A DNA stretch of 64,000 bases from an uncultured Micrococcales bacterium (GTDB lineage Bacteria; Actinomycetota; Actinomycetes; Actinomycetales; Microbacteriaceae), in contig CAIVWH010000023.1 in the NCBI GenBank assembly GCA_903909605.1, positions 1-64,000 on the forward strand. The letters run 5' to 3'. The notes below the pieces were generated by a model that saw only the letters and a list, made by a program, of their open reading frames with translations, made no database searches and was not told the DNA's origin. Positions 36,234-44,841 of the stretch are shown here, one piece after another (the stretch's first letter is position 1; the number at the start of each line of letters is the position of its first letter). Made by a program: the position numbers and the translations under genes.

Positions 36234-36539
36234 ATGGCTAAGAAGAGCAAGATCGCAAAGAACGAGAAGCGCAAGGTCATCGTTGAGCGTTACGCAGAAA
36301 AGCGCCTCGCACTGAAGAAGGCCTTGGTCGACCCAAACTCGACCGACGCACAGCGCGAAGAGGCACGCCTCGGACTGCAGAAGCTTCCACGAAACGCATC
36401 GCCAGTGCGCGTTCGCAGCCGCGACGCAATCGACGGTCGTCCACGTGGTGTGCTCACCAAGTTCGGTGTCTCGCGTGTTCGATTCCGCAACATGGCTCAC
36501 CGTGGCGAGCTGCCAGGTATCACCAAGTCGTCTTGGTAA
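36234..36539 (+). CDS. rpsN: Ribosomal protein uS14 (long, zinc-ligand-free type)
   Basis: A 101-residue S14 of the long form, without cysteines; the short zinc-binding form has about 61 residues. Typical segments: [37 protein letters not shown] and the end [12 protein letters not shown]. Together with L28 and L33 it forms the trio that mycobacteria express from a Zur-repressed operon as spare zinc-free copies. A clear terminator follows. Confidence 0.95.
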   Translation: MAKKSKIAKNEKRKVIVERYAEKRLALKKALVDPNSTDAQREEARLGLQKLPRNASPVRVRSRDAIDGRPRGVLTKFGVSRVRFRNMAHRGELPGITKSSW

Positions 36540-36557
36540 TCCAAAACTTCTAGAGAG

Positions 36558-36585
36558 GTCCGGCGAAAGCCGGACTTTTCTTTTT
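36558..36585 (+). terminator. Terminator after rpsN
   Basis: GTCCGGC-GAAA-GCCGGAC followed by TTTTCTTTTT: a 7-bp GC-rich stem, GNRA-type loop and U-tract, 18 bp after the rpsN stop. Textbook intrinsic terminator. Confidence 0.95.
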
Positions 36586-36861
36586 AAGGCGTGGTTGCTC
36601 GTGGTTGGTGTTGCTCGCGGTTGGCCAAGAAACATAAGGGCTCTAGCAGGTCGCGAGGCTGAAGTCCGCCTATTTACTGGGATGTAGCCGATCGGCGGCA
36701 TCCTGGCAACGGTTCACAGGGGCGATTTCGGGCATCTTTTCCACAAATTAGGCGGGTTCCAGCCCCGCAACACGCCGAGAGGCTAGCATTGGCGCGGAAC
36801 TACACGGATGTAGTTTGTTGTTTGACGAAACGTCAAAACGTATCTAGTCCAGGAGGACAAC
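36586..36861 (+). promoter_or_regulatory. Regulatory region upstream of the HU gene
   Basis: No gene is seen in this stretch. Two adjacent perfect palindromes stand out: AACTACA-CGGA-TGTAGTT (36798-36815) and TTTGACG-AAA-CGTCAAA (36821-36837). A promoter -35 TTGTTT (36818-36823), 17 bp, -10 TATCTA (36841-36846) overlaps the second, so both could be operators. A lone one-mismatch DnaA-like box TTTTCCACA lies near 36740. AGGAGGA precedes the ATG. Confidence 0.55.
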
Positions 36862-37143
36862 ATGTCAGCACTAAACAAGGGCGAGCTCGTTGCAGCAATC
36901 GCAGAGCACACCGGTGAGTCGCAGGCCGCAGTCAACCGCGTTGTTGACGCATTCTTCGACACCATCGCAAAGACCGTAGCCAAGGGTGGAAAGGTCACCA
37001 TCCCAGGATGGCTTTCAGTTGAGAAGGGTCACCGTGCAGCTCGCACCGGTCGTAACCCACAGACTGGCGCAACCATCCAGATCCCTGCATCGAACACCGT
37101 AAAGGTTTCGGCAGGTTCGAAGCTCAAGGCTGCTGTTAAGTAA
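36862..37143 (+). CDS. hup: DNA-binding protein HU (short form)
   Basis: A 93-residue nucleoid protein. The HU/IHF signature region GKVTIPGWLSVEKGHRAARTGRNPQTG (about 43-69, split) and NKGELVAAIAEHTG (about 5-18) are clear. The basic (KAAAK-type) C-terminal tail of mycobacterial HupB is missing; the length is that of ordinary HU. Strong ribosome-binding site, own terminator; expected to be highly expressed. Confidence 0.96.
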   Translation: MSALNKGELVAAIAEHTGESQAAVNRVVDAFFDTIAKTVAKGGKVTIPGWLSVEKGHRAARTGRNPQTGATIQIPASNTVKVSAGSKLKAAVK

Positions 37144-37161
37144 TCCAGCTTCTTAGAAGAG

Positions 37162-37188
37162 GGCGTCGGCTTAGGCCGGCGCCTTTTT
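37162..37188 (+). terminator. Terminator after hup
   Basis: GGCGTCGGC-TTAG-GCCGGCGCC followed by TTTTTCT. One G-U pair in a 9-bp stem. Intrinsic terminator 18 bp after the HU stop. Confidence 0.92.
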
Positions 37189-37190
37189 CT

Positions 37191-37241
37191 ATTGTCGGAG
37201 GTCTGTTCGATCGGCGGCGACTTCTTGCCGATTGTCGGAGG
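37191..37241 (+). repeat. Direct repeat ATTGTCGGAGG, 40 bp apart
   Basis: The 11-mer ATTGTCGGAGG occurs at 37191-37201 and 37231-37241, exactly 40 bp apart (start to start), just upstream of the secreted-protein promoter (-10 TATTTT at 37249-37254). A spacing of four helical turns suits a regulator binding the same DNA face, but duplication by chance slippage is possible. Confidence 0.5.
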
Positions 37242-37260
37242 CCTCGCCTATTTTCGAAGT

Positions 37261-38403
37261 ATGAAGAAATCGATTCGTCTGGTTAGTTCTGTTTGTGCGG
37301 TTGCAGTTGTCTTGTTCGGGCTGATCAGCATCGCAGACGTCGCTTACGCGCAAGACTCCGTGACCATTCCGGGGCAGGTCACTGTCGACCAGTGCCCGAG
37401 CGGCTTCCAGTATTCAGTCGGCATCGAAGCTCGCATCGGTGTGGGCATGTTCACTATTTGCTATGCGGCACCAAACGCTGCCGATGTTCTAAAGCAGCAA
37501 CAAGATCAAGATTTTCAAAACCGAATTCAGTTGGCTACCGCTGCCGCGCAGGCAGAGTCTGAAGCATGGAACAAGGCAAACCCGGGTCAGCAGAAGTGCG
37601 TGCAGTGGGGGCCGGTAGTTCACGCGAACGGTGTCAGCACCGCTTCGGGCGGGGCCTGCGCAAACGTGGTTCAGCCAGAGGCCCCGGCTGCATCGATCGA
37701 GACTGATCCGATTGTCGACAACTCGGTTCTGCCAACACGACCTGCGCTCACCGCCATACTGCCGTTCACAGTTGAGCTCGCCGGTCAACATTCGGCCGCC
37801 GATTGCCCAGTGGGTTATCAAGCCGCGAATGGCCTGAGCGTGAATGCGACCACCGGTGTGGTGACAACCGCTTGTTGGTCATCGCCGGCATGGCAGGCCC
37901 AACGCATCGGAGGTGACACCTGGGCAAACTTCGTTGCATCTGGTGGCACCTATAACCCTCAGGTCGCTGCCGATAAAGAAGCTGCGATTGCCGCACTAAA
38001 GGCTCGAGCCAGAGCAACCGCTCAGGCCGCCGCCGATGCGACGCCTGGCACAAAGCGATGCACCACATGGACAGGCTTTGGCTCAACAGGAACTGAGTGT
38101 GCATACTCGTTCATTGATCCCGCGAACGGGGCCCACACGCAGGCAAACCCAGCCACACCAGCGCCATCGGCTACTCCTTCTGCGACACCAGACCCGAACA
38201 ACTCGGCTCAGCCTGGGGCAACGCCTCCGGTCACGACGTCTTCGCTGAAGATCAGCTACGTATCGAAGACCAAGTCGGTTTGCACAGTTTCGGCCGGCAA
38301 GGTGCTTCGCAAATCAGCCGGCACCTGCTTGCTCTCGGTGACGGTGGTTAAGCCATCCGGTGTGATGTCAACTTCGCTCAAGAAAATCGTGTTCACTAAA
38401 TAG
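37261..38403 (+). CDS. Secreted protein with two four-cysteine modules
   Basis: A 380-residue exported protein. Signal peptide 1-30 (probable cut after AYA). Module A (about 31-137) has Cys45, 67, 113, 133; module B (about 165-283) has Cys182, 205, 267, 280. Both read C-P-x-G-(F/Y) ... C-(Y/W) ... Ala-rich helix ... (K)-C-x-x-W ... C, so the protein arose by internal duplication. A Pro/Ser/Thr/Ala linker (about 288-327) and a C-terminal domain with Cys341 and Cys356 (VCTVSAGKV, GTCLLSV) resembling repetitive Ig-like cell-surface domains follow. ATG at 37261 with -10 TATTTT 6 nt before; function unknown. Confidence 0.82.
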   Translation: MKKSIRLVSSVCAVAVVLFGLISIADVAYAQDSVTIPGQVTVDQCPSGFQYSVGIEARIGVGMFTICYAAPNAADVLKQQQDQDFQNRIQLATAAAQAESEAWNKANPGQQKCVQWGPVVHANGVSTASGGACANVVQPEAPAASIETDPIVDNSVLPTRPALTAILPFTVELAGQHSAADCPVGYQAANGLSVNATTGVVTTACWSSPAWQAQRIGGDTWANFVASGGTYNPQVAADKEAAIAALKARARATAQAAADATPGTKRCTTWTGFGSTGTECAYSFIDPANGAHTQANPATPAPSATPSATPDPNNSAQPGATPPVTTSSLKISYVSKTKSVCTVSAGKVLRKSAGTCLLSVTVVKPSGVMSTSLKKIVFTK

Positions 38404-38412
38404 GCTTGTGGG

Positions 38413-40404
38413 GTGAACACAAACCCCTCAATCGCTTCGAAAGGTTTTGTGGCACGACGAATTTTATTTGCCGTAACGCTTATCGCGACGTTCGTTGCCT
38501 TTACTATCACCGCTTTGCAAATCGGCGGTGCGGCCAATCCGCTTCTTCTCGTTGATCCAGGCGCCGTGGTTCGATGGGGTCTGCCATTTGCAACAGGAGT
38601 CACGCAACTGGCTATGGCAATCGCCATCGGGGCGCTCGTGCTTGCGTCATACGCTCTGCCAATTGGCAGCAAGCAGCTCGCGACAGCGCTCAATGTTGCA
38701 GCCAGCTCATCCGTGGTGTGGGTAATCGCCGGGTTGATTCAGTTTCTTTTCACTTACCTAAGCGTCACTGGCCTGGCGCTTTCGAGCAACCAACAATTCG
38801 GCTCACAGCTGGTGCTCTTTGCAACCCAAATTGATCTCGGGCGCTATCTGGCGTTCAATCTCATCGGTGGTGCAGTGGTTGCCGTGCTGGCCGTTTCGGT
38901 TCGCGGGCTGACTGGCACAATCTTCACCGCTACGGTTGGCCTTGCCAGCCTGGTGCCGCTTTCACTCACCGGCCACGCGGCTGGAACAGCAAATCACGGC
39001 ATGGCAGTAAATGCACTCGGTCTTCATCTTGTTGCCGTAGCAATTTGGTTTGGCGGGTTGGCTACTCTCGCCGTTCTGCGCACCCGCGGGCAGGTGGGCC
39101 TGGATGTGGTTAAGCGGTATTCCGCGATGGCACTCGTGGCCTTTGTGCTGATCACGGCATCCGGGTTGATTTCGGCTTGGCTGCGCGTGGGTAGCCTCTC
39201 GGCTCTGATTGGGCCCTATGGGGCGCTACTCGGCATCAAGGCGGCCATCTTGGTGACCCTCGGAGCCCTCGGGGCGGCCTATCGACTAAGGCACTTCAAA
39301 AACTGGAACGACGGGGAGCGATTCTGGCGGCTAATTTCCATCGAGATCGTCCTAATGGTCTCGGCTATTGGCGTCGCGGCGGCCCTCAGCCGAACCGCCC
39401 CTCCGTTGAACGCCACGGCCTTGGTGGGCACCAGCCCCGCCGAGATTCTGACCGGGCAGAAGCTTCCGCCCGAACTCACGTTCGTGACTTTCTTTACGCA
39501 ATGGCGCGTCGACCCGCTCTGGCTCGCGGTTGTCGCCATCGCCATCGTTGGCTATCTGATTGGTGTGATTCGACTAAATCGGCGCGGCGATAAGTGGGCA
39601 ATCTCTCGAACGATTTCTTGGATCTTTGGAATGCTGCTACTTGCCTTCATTACCAACGGTTCATTCAACGCATACGAAGAATATTTGTTTAGCGTGCACA
39701 TGATGGCGCACATGCTGCTGACCATGGCCGTGCCGATTTTCCTGGTGCCTGGCGCGCCAATCACGTTGATCTCTCGTGCCACCGAAAAGCGCCACGATGA
39801 TTCGCGCGGTCTTCGCGAATGGGTGCTCTGGGCTGTGCACACCAGGTATGCGCAGTTCGTTTCGCAACCAATAGTCGCCGGATTGCTGTTTGCAACATCA
39901 CTCGTGGTTTTCTACTACACCCCAATTTTCGGCTGGGCCACGCGTGATCATCTCGGTCACGAATGGATGATCGTGCACTTCTTGATCACCGGCTATCTCT
40001 TCGTGCAAGCGCTAATCGGAATCGATCCAGGCCCGCACAGATTGCCGTATGCCATGCGCATCGGGCTGCTCATCCTCGTGTTGGCCTTTCACGCGTTCTT
40101 CGGCTTGGCCATCATGTCGGGCAGCGGCTTGCTTTTGCCCGACTGGTTCGGCGCGATGGGCCGCACCTGGGGTGCTGCGCCGCTCGAAGATCAACATATC
40201 GGTGGCGGCATCGCGTGGGGCATCGGCGAATTGCCCACCGCAGCCCTTACGATAATCGTCTCGGTGCAGTGGTTCAGGTCTGATGCCCGCGAAGCCAGGC
40301 GCCTCGACCGCGCGGCAGATCGCGGCGATAACAAAGACTTCGAGCAATACAACGCGATGCTTGCCCGCCTCGCCGAGCGCGACGCAAAGGGTGGCAAGAA
40401 GTAA
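38413..40404 (+). CDS. CopD-CtaG fusion membrane protein
   Basis: A 663-residue polytopic protein. The N-terminal half (about 1-320) fits the CopD copper-resistance/import family, with HAAGTANHGMAVNALGLHLVAVAIWFGG (split) carrying the membrane histidines. The C-terminal half (about 340-620) fits the caa3_CtaG cytochrome c oxidase assembly family: FSVHMMAHMLLTMAVPIFLVPGAPI and GHEWMIVHFLITGY. Such fusions are known in Actinobacteria and are linked with copper supply to cytochrome oxidase. GTG start, with -10 TAGGCT (38401-38406) overlapping the previous stop codon and 6 nt before the GTG. Confidence 0.87.
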   Translation: MNTNPSIASKGFVARRILFAVTLIATFVAFTITALQIGGAANPLLLVDPGAVVRWGLPFATGVTQLAMAIAIGALVLASYALPIGSKQLATALNVAASSSVVWVIAGLIQFLFTYLSVTGLALSSNQQFGSQLVLFATQIDLGRYLAFNLIGGAVVAVLAVSVRGLTGTIFTATVGLASLVPLSLTGHAAGTANHGMAVNALGLHLVAVAIWFGGLATLAVLRTRGQVGLDVVKRYSAMALVAFVLITASGLISAWLRVGSLSALIGPYGALLGIKAAILVTLGALGAAYRLRHFKNWNDGERFWRLISIEIVLMVSAIGVAAALSRTAPPLNATALVGTSPAEILTGQKLPPELTFVTFFTQWRVDPLWLAVVAIAIVGYLIGVIRLNRRGDKWAISRTISWIFGMLLLAFITNGSFNAYEEYLFSVHMMAHMLLTMAVPIFLVPGAPITLISRATEKRHDDSRGLREWVLWAVHTRYAQFVSQPIVAGLLFATSLVVFYYTPIFGWATRDHLGHEWMIVHFLITGYLFVQALIGIDPGPHRLPYAMRIGLLILVLAFHAFFGLAIMSGSGLLLPDWFGAMGRTWGAAPLEDQHIGGGIAWGIGELPTAALTIIVSVQWFRSDAREARRLDRAADRGDNKDFEQYNAMLARLAERDAKGGKK

Positions 40405-41801
40405 TGCAGTTTGTAGAACTTTCAGATGAGCAGCAGAAGCTGTTCGAATACATCGAATCGACCGATGCACATGTGTTCGTGACTGGGCGCGCCGGCACGG
40501 GTAAGTCGACGCTGCTGCAATACCTGATCGATAACACCGGCAAGTCAGTTGCAGTCTGTGCCCCGACCGGCGTAGCCGCCCTCAATGTTGGCGGCCGCAC
40601 TATCCACTCGCTGTTCGGGTTTCCTATTGGTTTGCTGGGCAAGACCGACATCACTAAGCATCTGAACCGCCGCGTGCGCGAGGTCTTGCGGGCGATAGAC
40701 ATGCTGGTCATCGACGAGGTTTCGATGGTGAACCCAGACATTCTCGATGCCATGGATAAGCAGTTGCGCGCCGCCCGAGGAAAGCGAGGCCTGCCGTTCG
40801 GCGGTGCCCAGATTGTCATGTTCGGCGATGTCTATCAGCTTCCGCCCATTCCGCCGAAGGGCGAAGATGGCGCATACATGGCCGAGAACTACCAGAGCAA
40901 CTGGTTCTTTCACGCGCACGTTTGGCGTGAGGCAAGCCTCGAACGCTACGAGCTGATCGAAATCTTCAGACAAAAAGACGGCCGCTTCAAAGACATCTTG
41001 AACGCGATTCGCGACGGCTCAGTCACGCAAGACATGCTCGACGAGTTGAATCAGCACGCTGTGCGCGACGTGCCCGACGACGACATTTTGCGCCTGAAAA
41101 CAATCAACGAAAGTGTCGATACTCACAACCGCACGAAGTTGTCAAAGCTCACCGCAAAGTCGCACATCTATCACGCGCAGATTCCCTTGGGCGACGTAAC
41201 CGACTTTCGACAGGCTCCCGCCGAGCCGGCAATTGAGCTCAAGCCCGGCGCGCAGGTGATGTTTATCAAGAACGATGACTCAAGCCCGCACAAGGATGAA
41301 GATGGCCGCGCGATGCAACGCTGGGTCAACGGCACCATCGGTCACGTGGTTGAGATCAAGAATGATGCCCACCTAACCGTTGACGTTGACGGCGAACTGC
41401 TCGACGTTGGTCGCTCAAAATGGGAAAAGGTGACGTACTCAATCGAGGAATTCTTCGATGACACCGCGGGCAAGGTGCGCGAGAAGCTGGTTGCGGTGCC
41501 AGTTGCCGAATACCGCCAGATTCCGTTGAGGCTGGCCTGGGCGGTCACCGTGCACAAGTCACAGGGGCAGACCTATGACCAGGTGGCTATCGACTTTGGC
41601 ACGCGAGTCTTCGCAGCCGGCCAGGCATACGTGGCCCTCAGCCGAGTTCGTTCGCTCGAGGGCCTTTATTTAACTAGGCCTCTGCGCATGGACGACATTA
41701 AAGTTGATAGGTACGTGCAAGCGTTTATGGCAGGTCACCACAGTGCCGCGACGCCAGAGCTGGAAGAACCAGACGAGCCACTTTTTCCAGACGAGGACTA
41801 A
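40404..41801 (+). CDS. PIF1/RecD-like ATP-dependent DNA helicase
   Basis: A 465-residue superfamily 1 helicase. Walker A GRAGTGKSTLL (about 33-43), motif Ia CAPTGVAALNVGGRTIHSLF (about 54-73), Walker B MLVIDEVSMVNPDILD, and the C-terminal motif VTVHKSQGQTYDQV with VALSRVRSLEGLYL identify the PIF1 group. It probably unwinds DNA with 5'-3' polarity in repair or at structured DNA. The ATG shares the last base of the upstream stop (TAATG). Confidence 0.88.
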   Translation: MQFVELSDEQQKLFEYIESTDAHVFVTGRAGTGKSTLLQYLIDNTGKSVAVCAPTGVAALNVGGRTIHSLFGFPIGLLGKTDITKHLNRRVREVLRAIDMLVIDEVSMVNPDILDAMDKQLRAARGKRGLPFGGAQIVMFGDVYQLPPIPPKGEDGAYMAENYQSNWFFHAHVWREASLERYELIEIFRQKDGRFKDILNAIRDGSVTQDMLDELNQHAVRDVPDDDILRLKTINESVDTHNRTKLSKLTAKSHIYHAQIPLGDVTDFRQAPAEPAIELKPGAQVMFIKNDDSSPHKDEDGRAMQRWVNGTIGHVVEIKNDAHLTVDVDGELLDVGRSKWEKVTYSIEEFFDDTAGKVREKLVAVPVAEYRQIPLRLAWAVTVHKSQGQTYDQVAIDFGTRVFAAGQAYVALSRVRSLEGLYLTRPLRMDDIKVDRYVQAFMAGHHSAATPELEEPDEPLFPDED

Positions 41802-41804
41802 ATC

Positions 41805-43961
41805 ATGAAGCGCTACGGAACCCTTTTAGTACGTAGACGCAAAATGGCCCTGGTCGCATTCGTTGCCCTGATTGCCGTTAGCGCGATCTGGGGTCTGCAG
41901 GTGTTCGGCTTGCTCAAGGCTGGCGGTTACGACAATCCAAACAGCGACTCAACCAAGGTGACAAAACTCCTGGAGACTCAGTTCAACAGCCAGGTGCCAG
42001 AGGTTGTGCTGGTGGCAGACATGCCGAGCTATGTCGACAATCCCTCAAACTCCGCCATCGCTTCGGATCTCACTAGCGCCCTGCAAAAAGTTCAAGGCGT
42101 GAAGTCGGTTTCGAGCTACTTCACGCTCGGCCACACTCCGTCGCTTCGAAGCACCGATGGCAAGGCCGCCTACTTCTTCGTGAAACTCAATGACAACGTG
42201 ACCCAGTCTTCTGTCGGAAAAGCCATTGCCGACAAGTTCACTGGAAATTTTGAGTCGGCAAAAGTCTATGTTGCTGGCTTTGCTGCCATTAGCGCGGACA
42301 TCAACGGTCAAATTTCTAAAGACCTTACCTTCGCAGAATCAATCGCGATTCCACTTACAGTCGTGCTGATGTTTTTCGTTTTCGGTTCGCTGGTTTCGGC
42401 GGGGCTGCCAATTCTGGTTGCCGGCTTATCCATCGTTGGTTCTTTCAGTGCGGTGTGGCTCTACGCGCAGTTCAATGACACATCCGTGTTCTCGGTGAAC
42501 CTGATTACGGGCATGGGTCTCGGTCTCGGAATCGATTATGCGTTGCTAATTGTGAATCGCTTTCGCGAGGAACGCGCTCGCGGTGAGAGTGTCGAAGATT
42601 CGGTGGTGAAGACAATCGGTTCAGCCGGTCGCACCGTTTTGTTTAGCGGCCTGACAGTTTCGATTGTTCTCGCCTCGATGGCGTTTTTCCCTCAGTATTT
42701 CCTGCGCTCATTCGCCCTAGGCGGCGTGGTTGTCGTCATGCTTGCGGTTGCGGCTGCGCTGGTCGCGCTGCCAGCACTCCTGGCAATCATTGGCGACGGC
42801 GTGAACAAGCTGCACCTGGCCCGCCAGGCCGTCAAGCCCATGGAGTCTGGCATCTGGGCGGCAACCGCGCGCTTCGTGATGAAGCGCCCAATCGCCGTGA
42901 CGCTGGTTACGCTGCTCGCCCTAGGTGGGCTCATGAGCCTGATGGGCAGCGTGCAGTTCGGGCAGGTCGATGACCGCATTCTTCCGCCGAGCAACCGCTC
43001 AGTGATTGCCAACAACGTGATTCGCACCCGCTTCAGCGGTCGCGAAGGCAGCCCGGTCGAGATCATGGTTCAAGGGGCAAGCGACCAGCAAATCATCGAT
43101 TTCACAACCTCGCTTTCTCAGCAGAAGCACATTGTTAGGGCTCAGAGCATGGCGGGTATCGCCCAGGATGGCCAACTCGATCGCGGATATGCTCAGATGT
43201 TCGCGTCTTATGCCCACGGCGATTACCAGCGCATCCAGGCGATAAGCGATGTTGAACCTCGATCGCCTCAGGGCTTGACCCTGACTGACGCAATTCGCAA
43301 ACTTCAAATCAGCGGCGCGAAGATTTTGGTTGGCGGAAGTGCTGCGATTTATACCGACTCGCAACAGGGCATCGAGCACGAGCTGCCAACGGTCTTGCTT
43401 TGGATAGTCATCTGGACTTTGGTGTTGATGTTCTTGTTTACCGGTTCCGTGATCTTGCCAATCAAAGCAGTGCTGCTCAACATGGCATCGCTTGCAGCAA
43501 CAATCGGATTCCTCACCTGGGTCTTCATCGGCGGCAATCTCAAGTGGCTAATTGGCGATTTCTATGTCACCGGAACAATTGATACATCTTCGTTGGTTTT
43601 GGTTTTGATTGTGGCGTTTGGTTTGTCTATGGACTACGAGCTGTTCTTGCTCAGTCGAATCAAAGAGCAACACGATATAGGCTTGGGCACCACCGAATCG
43701 GTGGCCATCGGATTGCAGCGCAGCGGCCGCATCATCACGGCCGCCGCACTTGTGCTTGCGGTTTCATTCTTCGCGTTTGTGACCTCTGGCGTAAGCATCA
43801 TGAAGATGCTCGGCCTTGGGATCGCGTTTGCGATCTTGCTCGACGCAACCGTGATTCGTGCCCTCTTGGTTCCTGCCTTGATGCGGTTATTCGGAAAGTT
43901 GAATTGGTGGGCACCGAAGTGGCTCAAGTGGGTCTATCACAAGGTCGGACTAGACCACTAG
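41805..43961 (+). CDS. MMPL/RND-family transporter
   Basis: A 718-residue exporter of the MMPL branch. One helix near residue 20, a periplasmic domain (about 40-175), a helical bundle (about 180-340), then a repeat: helix near 370, periplasmic domain (about 390-530), bundle (about 540-700). Proton-relay type sequences are GLGLGIDYALLIVNRFREE (about 240) and FGLSMDYELFLLSRIKEQ (about 605), each with the conserved Asp. Substrate unknown; relatives export lipids or drugs. Three bp after the helicase gene. Confidence 0.9.
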   Translation: MKRYGTLLVRRRKMALVAFVALIAVSAIWGLQVFGLLKAGGYDNPNSDSTKVTKLLETQFNSQVPEVVLVADMPSYVDNPSNSAIASDLTSALQKVQGVKSVSSYFTLGHTPSLRSTDGKAAYFFVKLNDNVTQSSVGKAIADKFTGNFESAKVYVAGFAAISADINGQISKDLTFAESIAIPLTVVLMFFVFGSLVSAGLPILVAGLSIVGSFSAVWLYAQFNDTSVFSVNLITGMGLGLGIDYALLIVNRFREERARGESVEDSVVKTIGSAGRTVLFSGLTVSIVLASMAFFPQYFLRSFALGGVVVVMLAVAAALVALPALLAIIGDGVNKLHLARQAVKPMESGIWAATARFVMKRPIAVTLVTLLALGGLMSLMGSVQFGQVDDRILPPSNRSVIANNVIRTRFSGREGSPVEIMVQGASDQQIIDFTTSLSQQKHIVRAQSMAGIAQDGQLDRGYAQMFASYAHGDYQRIQAISDVEPRSPQGLTLTDAIRKLQISGAKILVGGSAAIYTDSQQGIEHELPTVLLWIVIWTLVLMFLFTGSVILPIKAVLLNMASLAATIGFLTWVFIGGNLKWLIGDFYVTGTIDTSSLVLVLIVAFGLSMDYELFLLSRIKEQHDIGLGTTESVAIGLQRSGRIITAAALVLAVSFFAFVTSGVSIMKMLGLGIAFAILLDATVIRALLVPALMRLFGKLNWWAPKWLKWVYHKVGLDH

Positions 43962-43983
43962 GTCGCGCCACTCCTACTTCGGG

Positions 43984-44781
43984 CTACCAGCCAAGTCGGC
44001 GCGCGACCACTTCAGCCTGAGCCAGCTGACGGTCGGTCAAGACTCCGGCTCCTGCTGCCAGGGCAATCGAAAGCAATTCGCGACCACACTCGTCAACCGT
44101 TCTGGTCTGGGCGGTAGTTAGCTGCTGCCCAAATGCCGGGTATTGGCGCTCGAAACGACGCAGCGAGGCTAGGTTGTCGGTCAGGTGCTCGGTCCCCTCA
44201 GCCACTGGCATCCAGTGACGAATTAAGCCCACTAATGCAGCCACTGCCCAGCTGCGCACATGCTCGCCTGCGATCAGCAACTCGCCACGACGGGCACGGC
44301 CAACCCCGATGAGCACCTGACAGAGCAGCAGCTCGTATTGGGCCTCTGGGTGGTAGCGGGTGGTACGGGCCTCGTTCGAGGCGGCCGAGGACTTGGCCTG
44401 CAGGGCGGCCATCCTGGTTTCTAGGTTGCCCACCTTGTCGAGGGCGACCAGGAAGTAGTTGGCGCCGGCCATTTCAAGTTCAGAGTCGTTGAACACGGCG
44501 AACTCGAGCACGTGACCCGAGTGGAAGACCACTTTAAGGCCATGTTCAGTTTCGCGCGGGCTGAGAGCAATCTGGTCGGCATCGGGGAGCCAGCTAAGGT
44601 CTTGACGAAGCTTCTCGGCCGAGCCCTCTTTGGCAACTAAATAGAAATCGTGGTCGCTCCATTCGTCGATGCGCGAGTGGTCGGCCGCCGAACCCACAAA
44701 TACCAGACCGATGACGCGCTCGTCAGCCGAGAGGCTTGCCGTCATTCGCTGTTCGAAAGCGAGAAACTCTTCTTTCTTCAT
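43984..44781 (-). CDS. Nucleotidyltransferase-domain protein
   Basis: A 265-residue protein with a pol-beta-type nucleotidyltransferase head: GLVFVGSAADHSRIDEWSDHDFYLV (about 24-48), with the GS...D-x-D metal triad (SDHD). The rest is helical, like aminoglycoside adenylyltransferases or HEPN-linked NTases. ATG 44781 is preceded by CATACT (44788-44793) and 6 nt, i.e. leaderless; the open frame upstream runs into dcd. Substrate unknown; not a proven resistance gene. Confidence 0.8.
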   Translation of the reverse strand: MKKEEFLAFEQRMTASLSADERVIGLVFVGSAADHSRIDEWSDHDFYLVAKEGSAEKLRQDLSWLPDADQIALSPRETEHGLKVVFHSGHVLEFAVFNDSELEMAGANYFLVALDKVGNLETRMAALQAKSSAASNEARTTRYHPEAQYELLLCQVLIGVGRARRGELLIAGEHVRSWAVAALVGLIRHWMPVAEGTEHLTDNLASLRRFERQYPAFGQQLTTAQTRTVDECGRELLSIALAAGAGVLTDRQLAQAEVVARRLGW

Positions 44782-44841
44782 GGTGCCAGTATGCCAACCA
44801 TCGGCAAATCGAGAAGCGCGGTCAGCGGTAAAATTTGAGGC

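Noticed and set aside
43984-44781. Aminoglycoside resistance (adenylyltransferase) gene
   Set aside because: Only the general NTase metal motif is visible; specific resistance-family signatures are not, and the gene is in a housekeeping setting.
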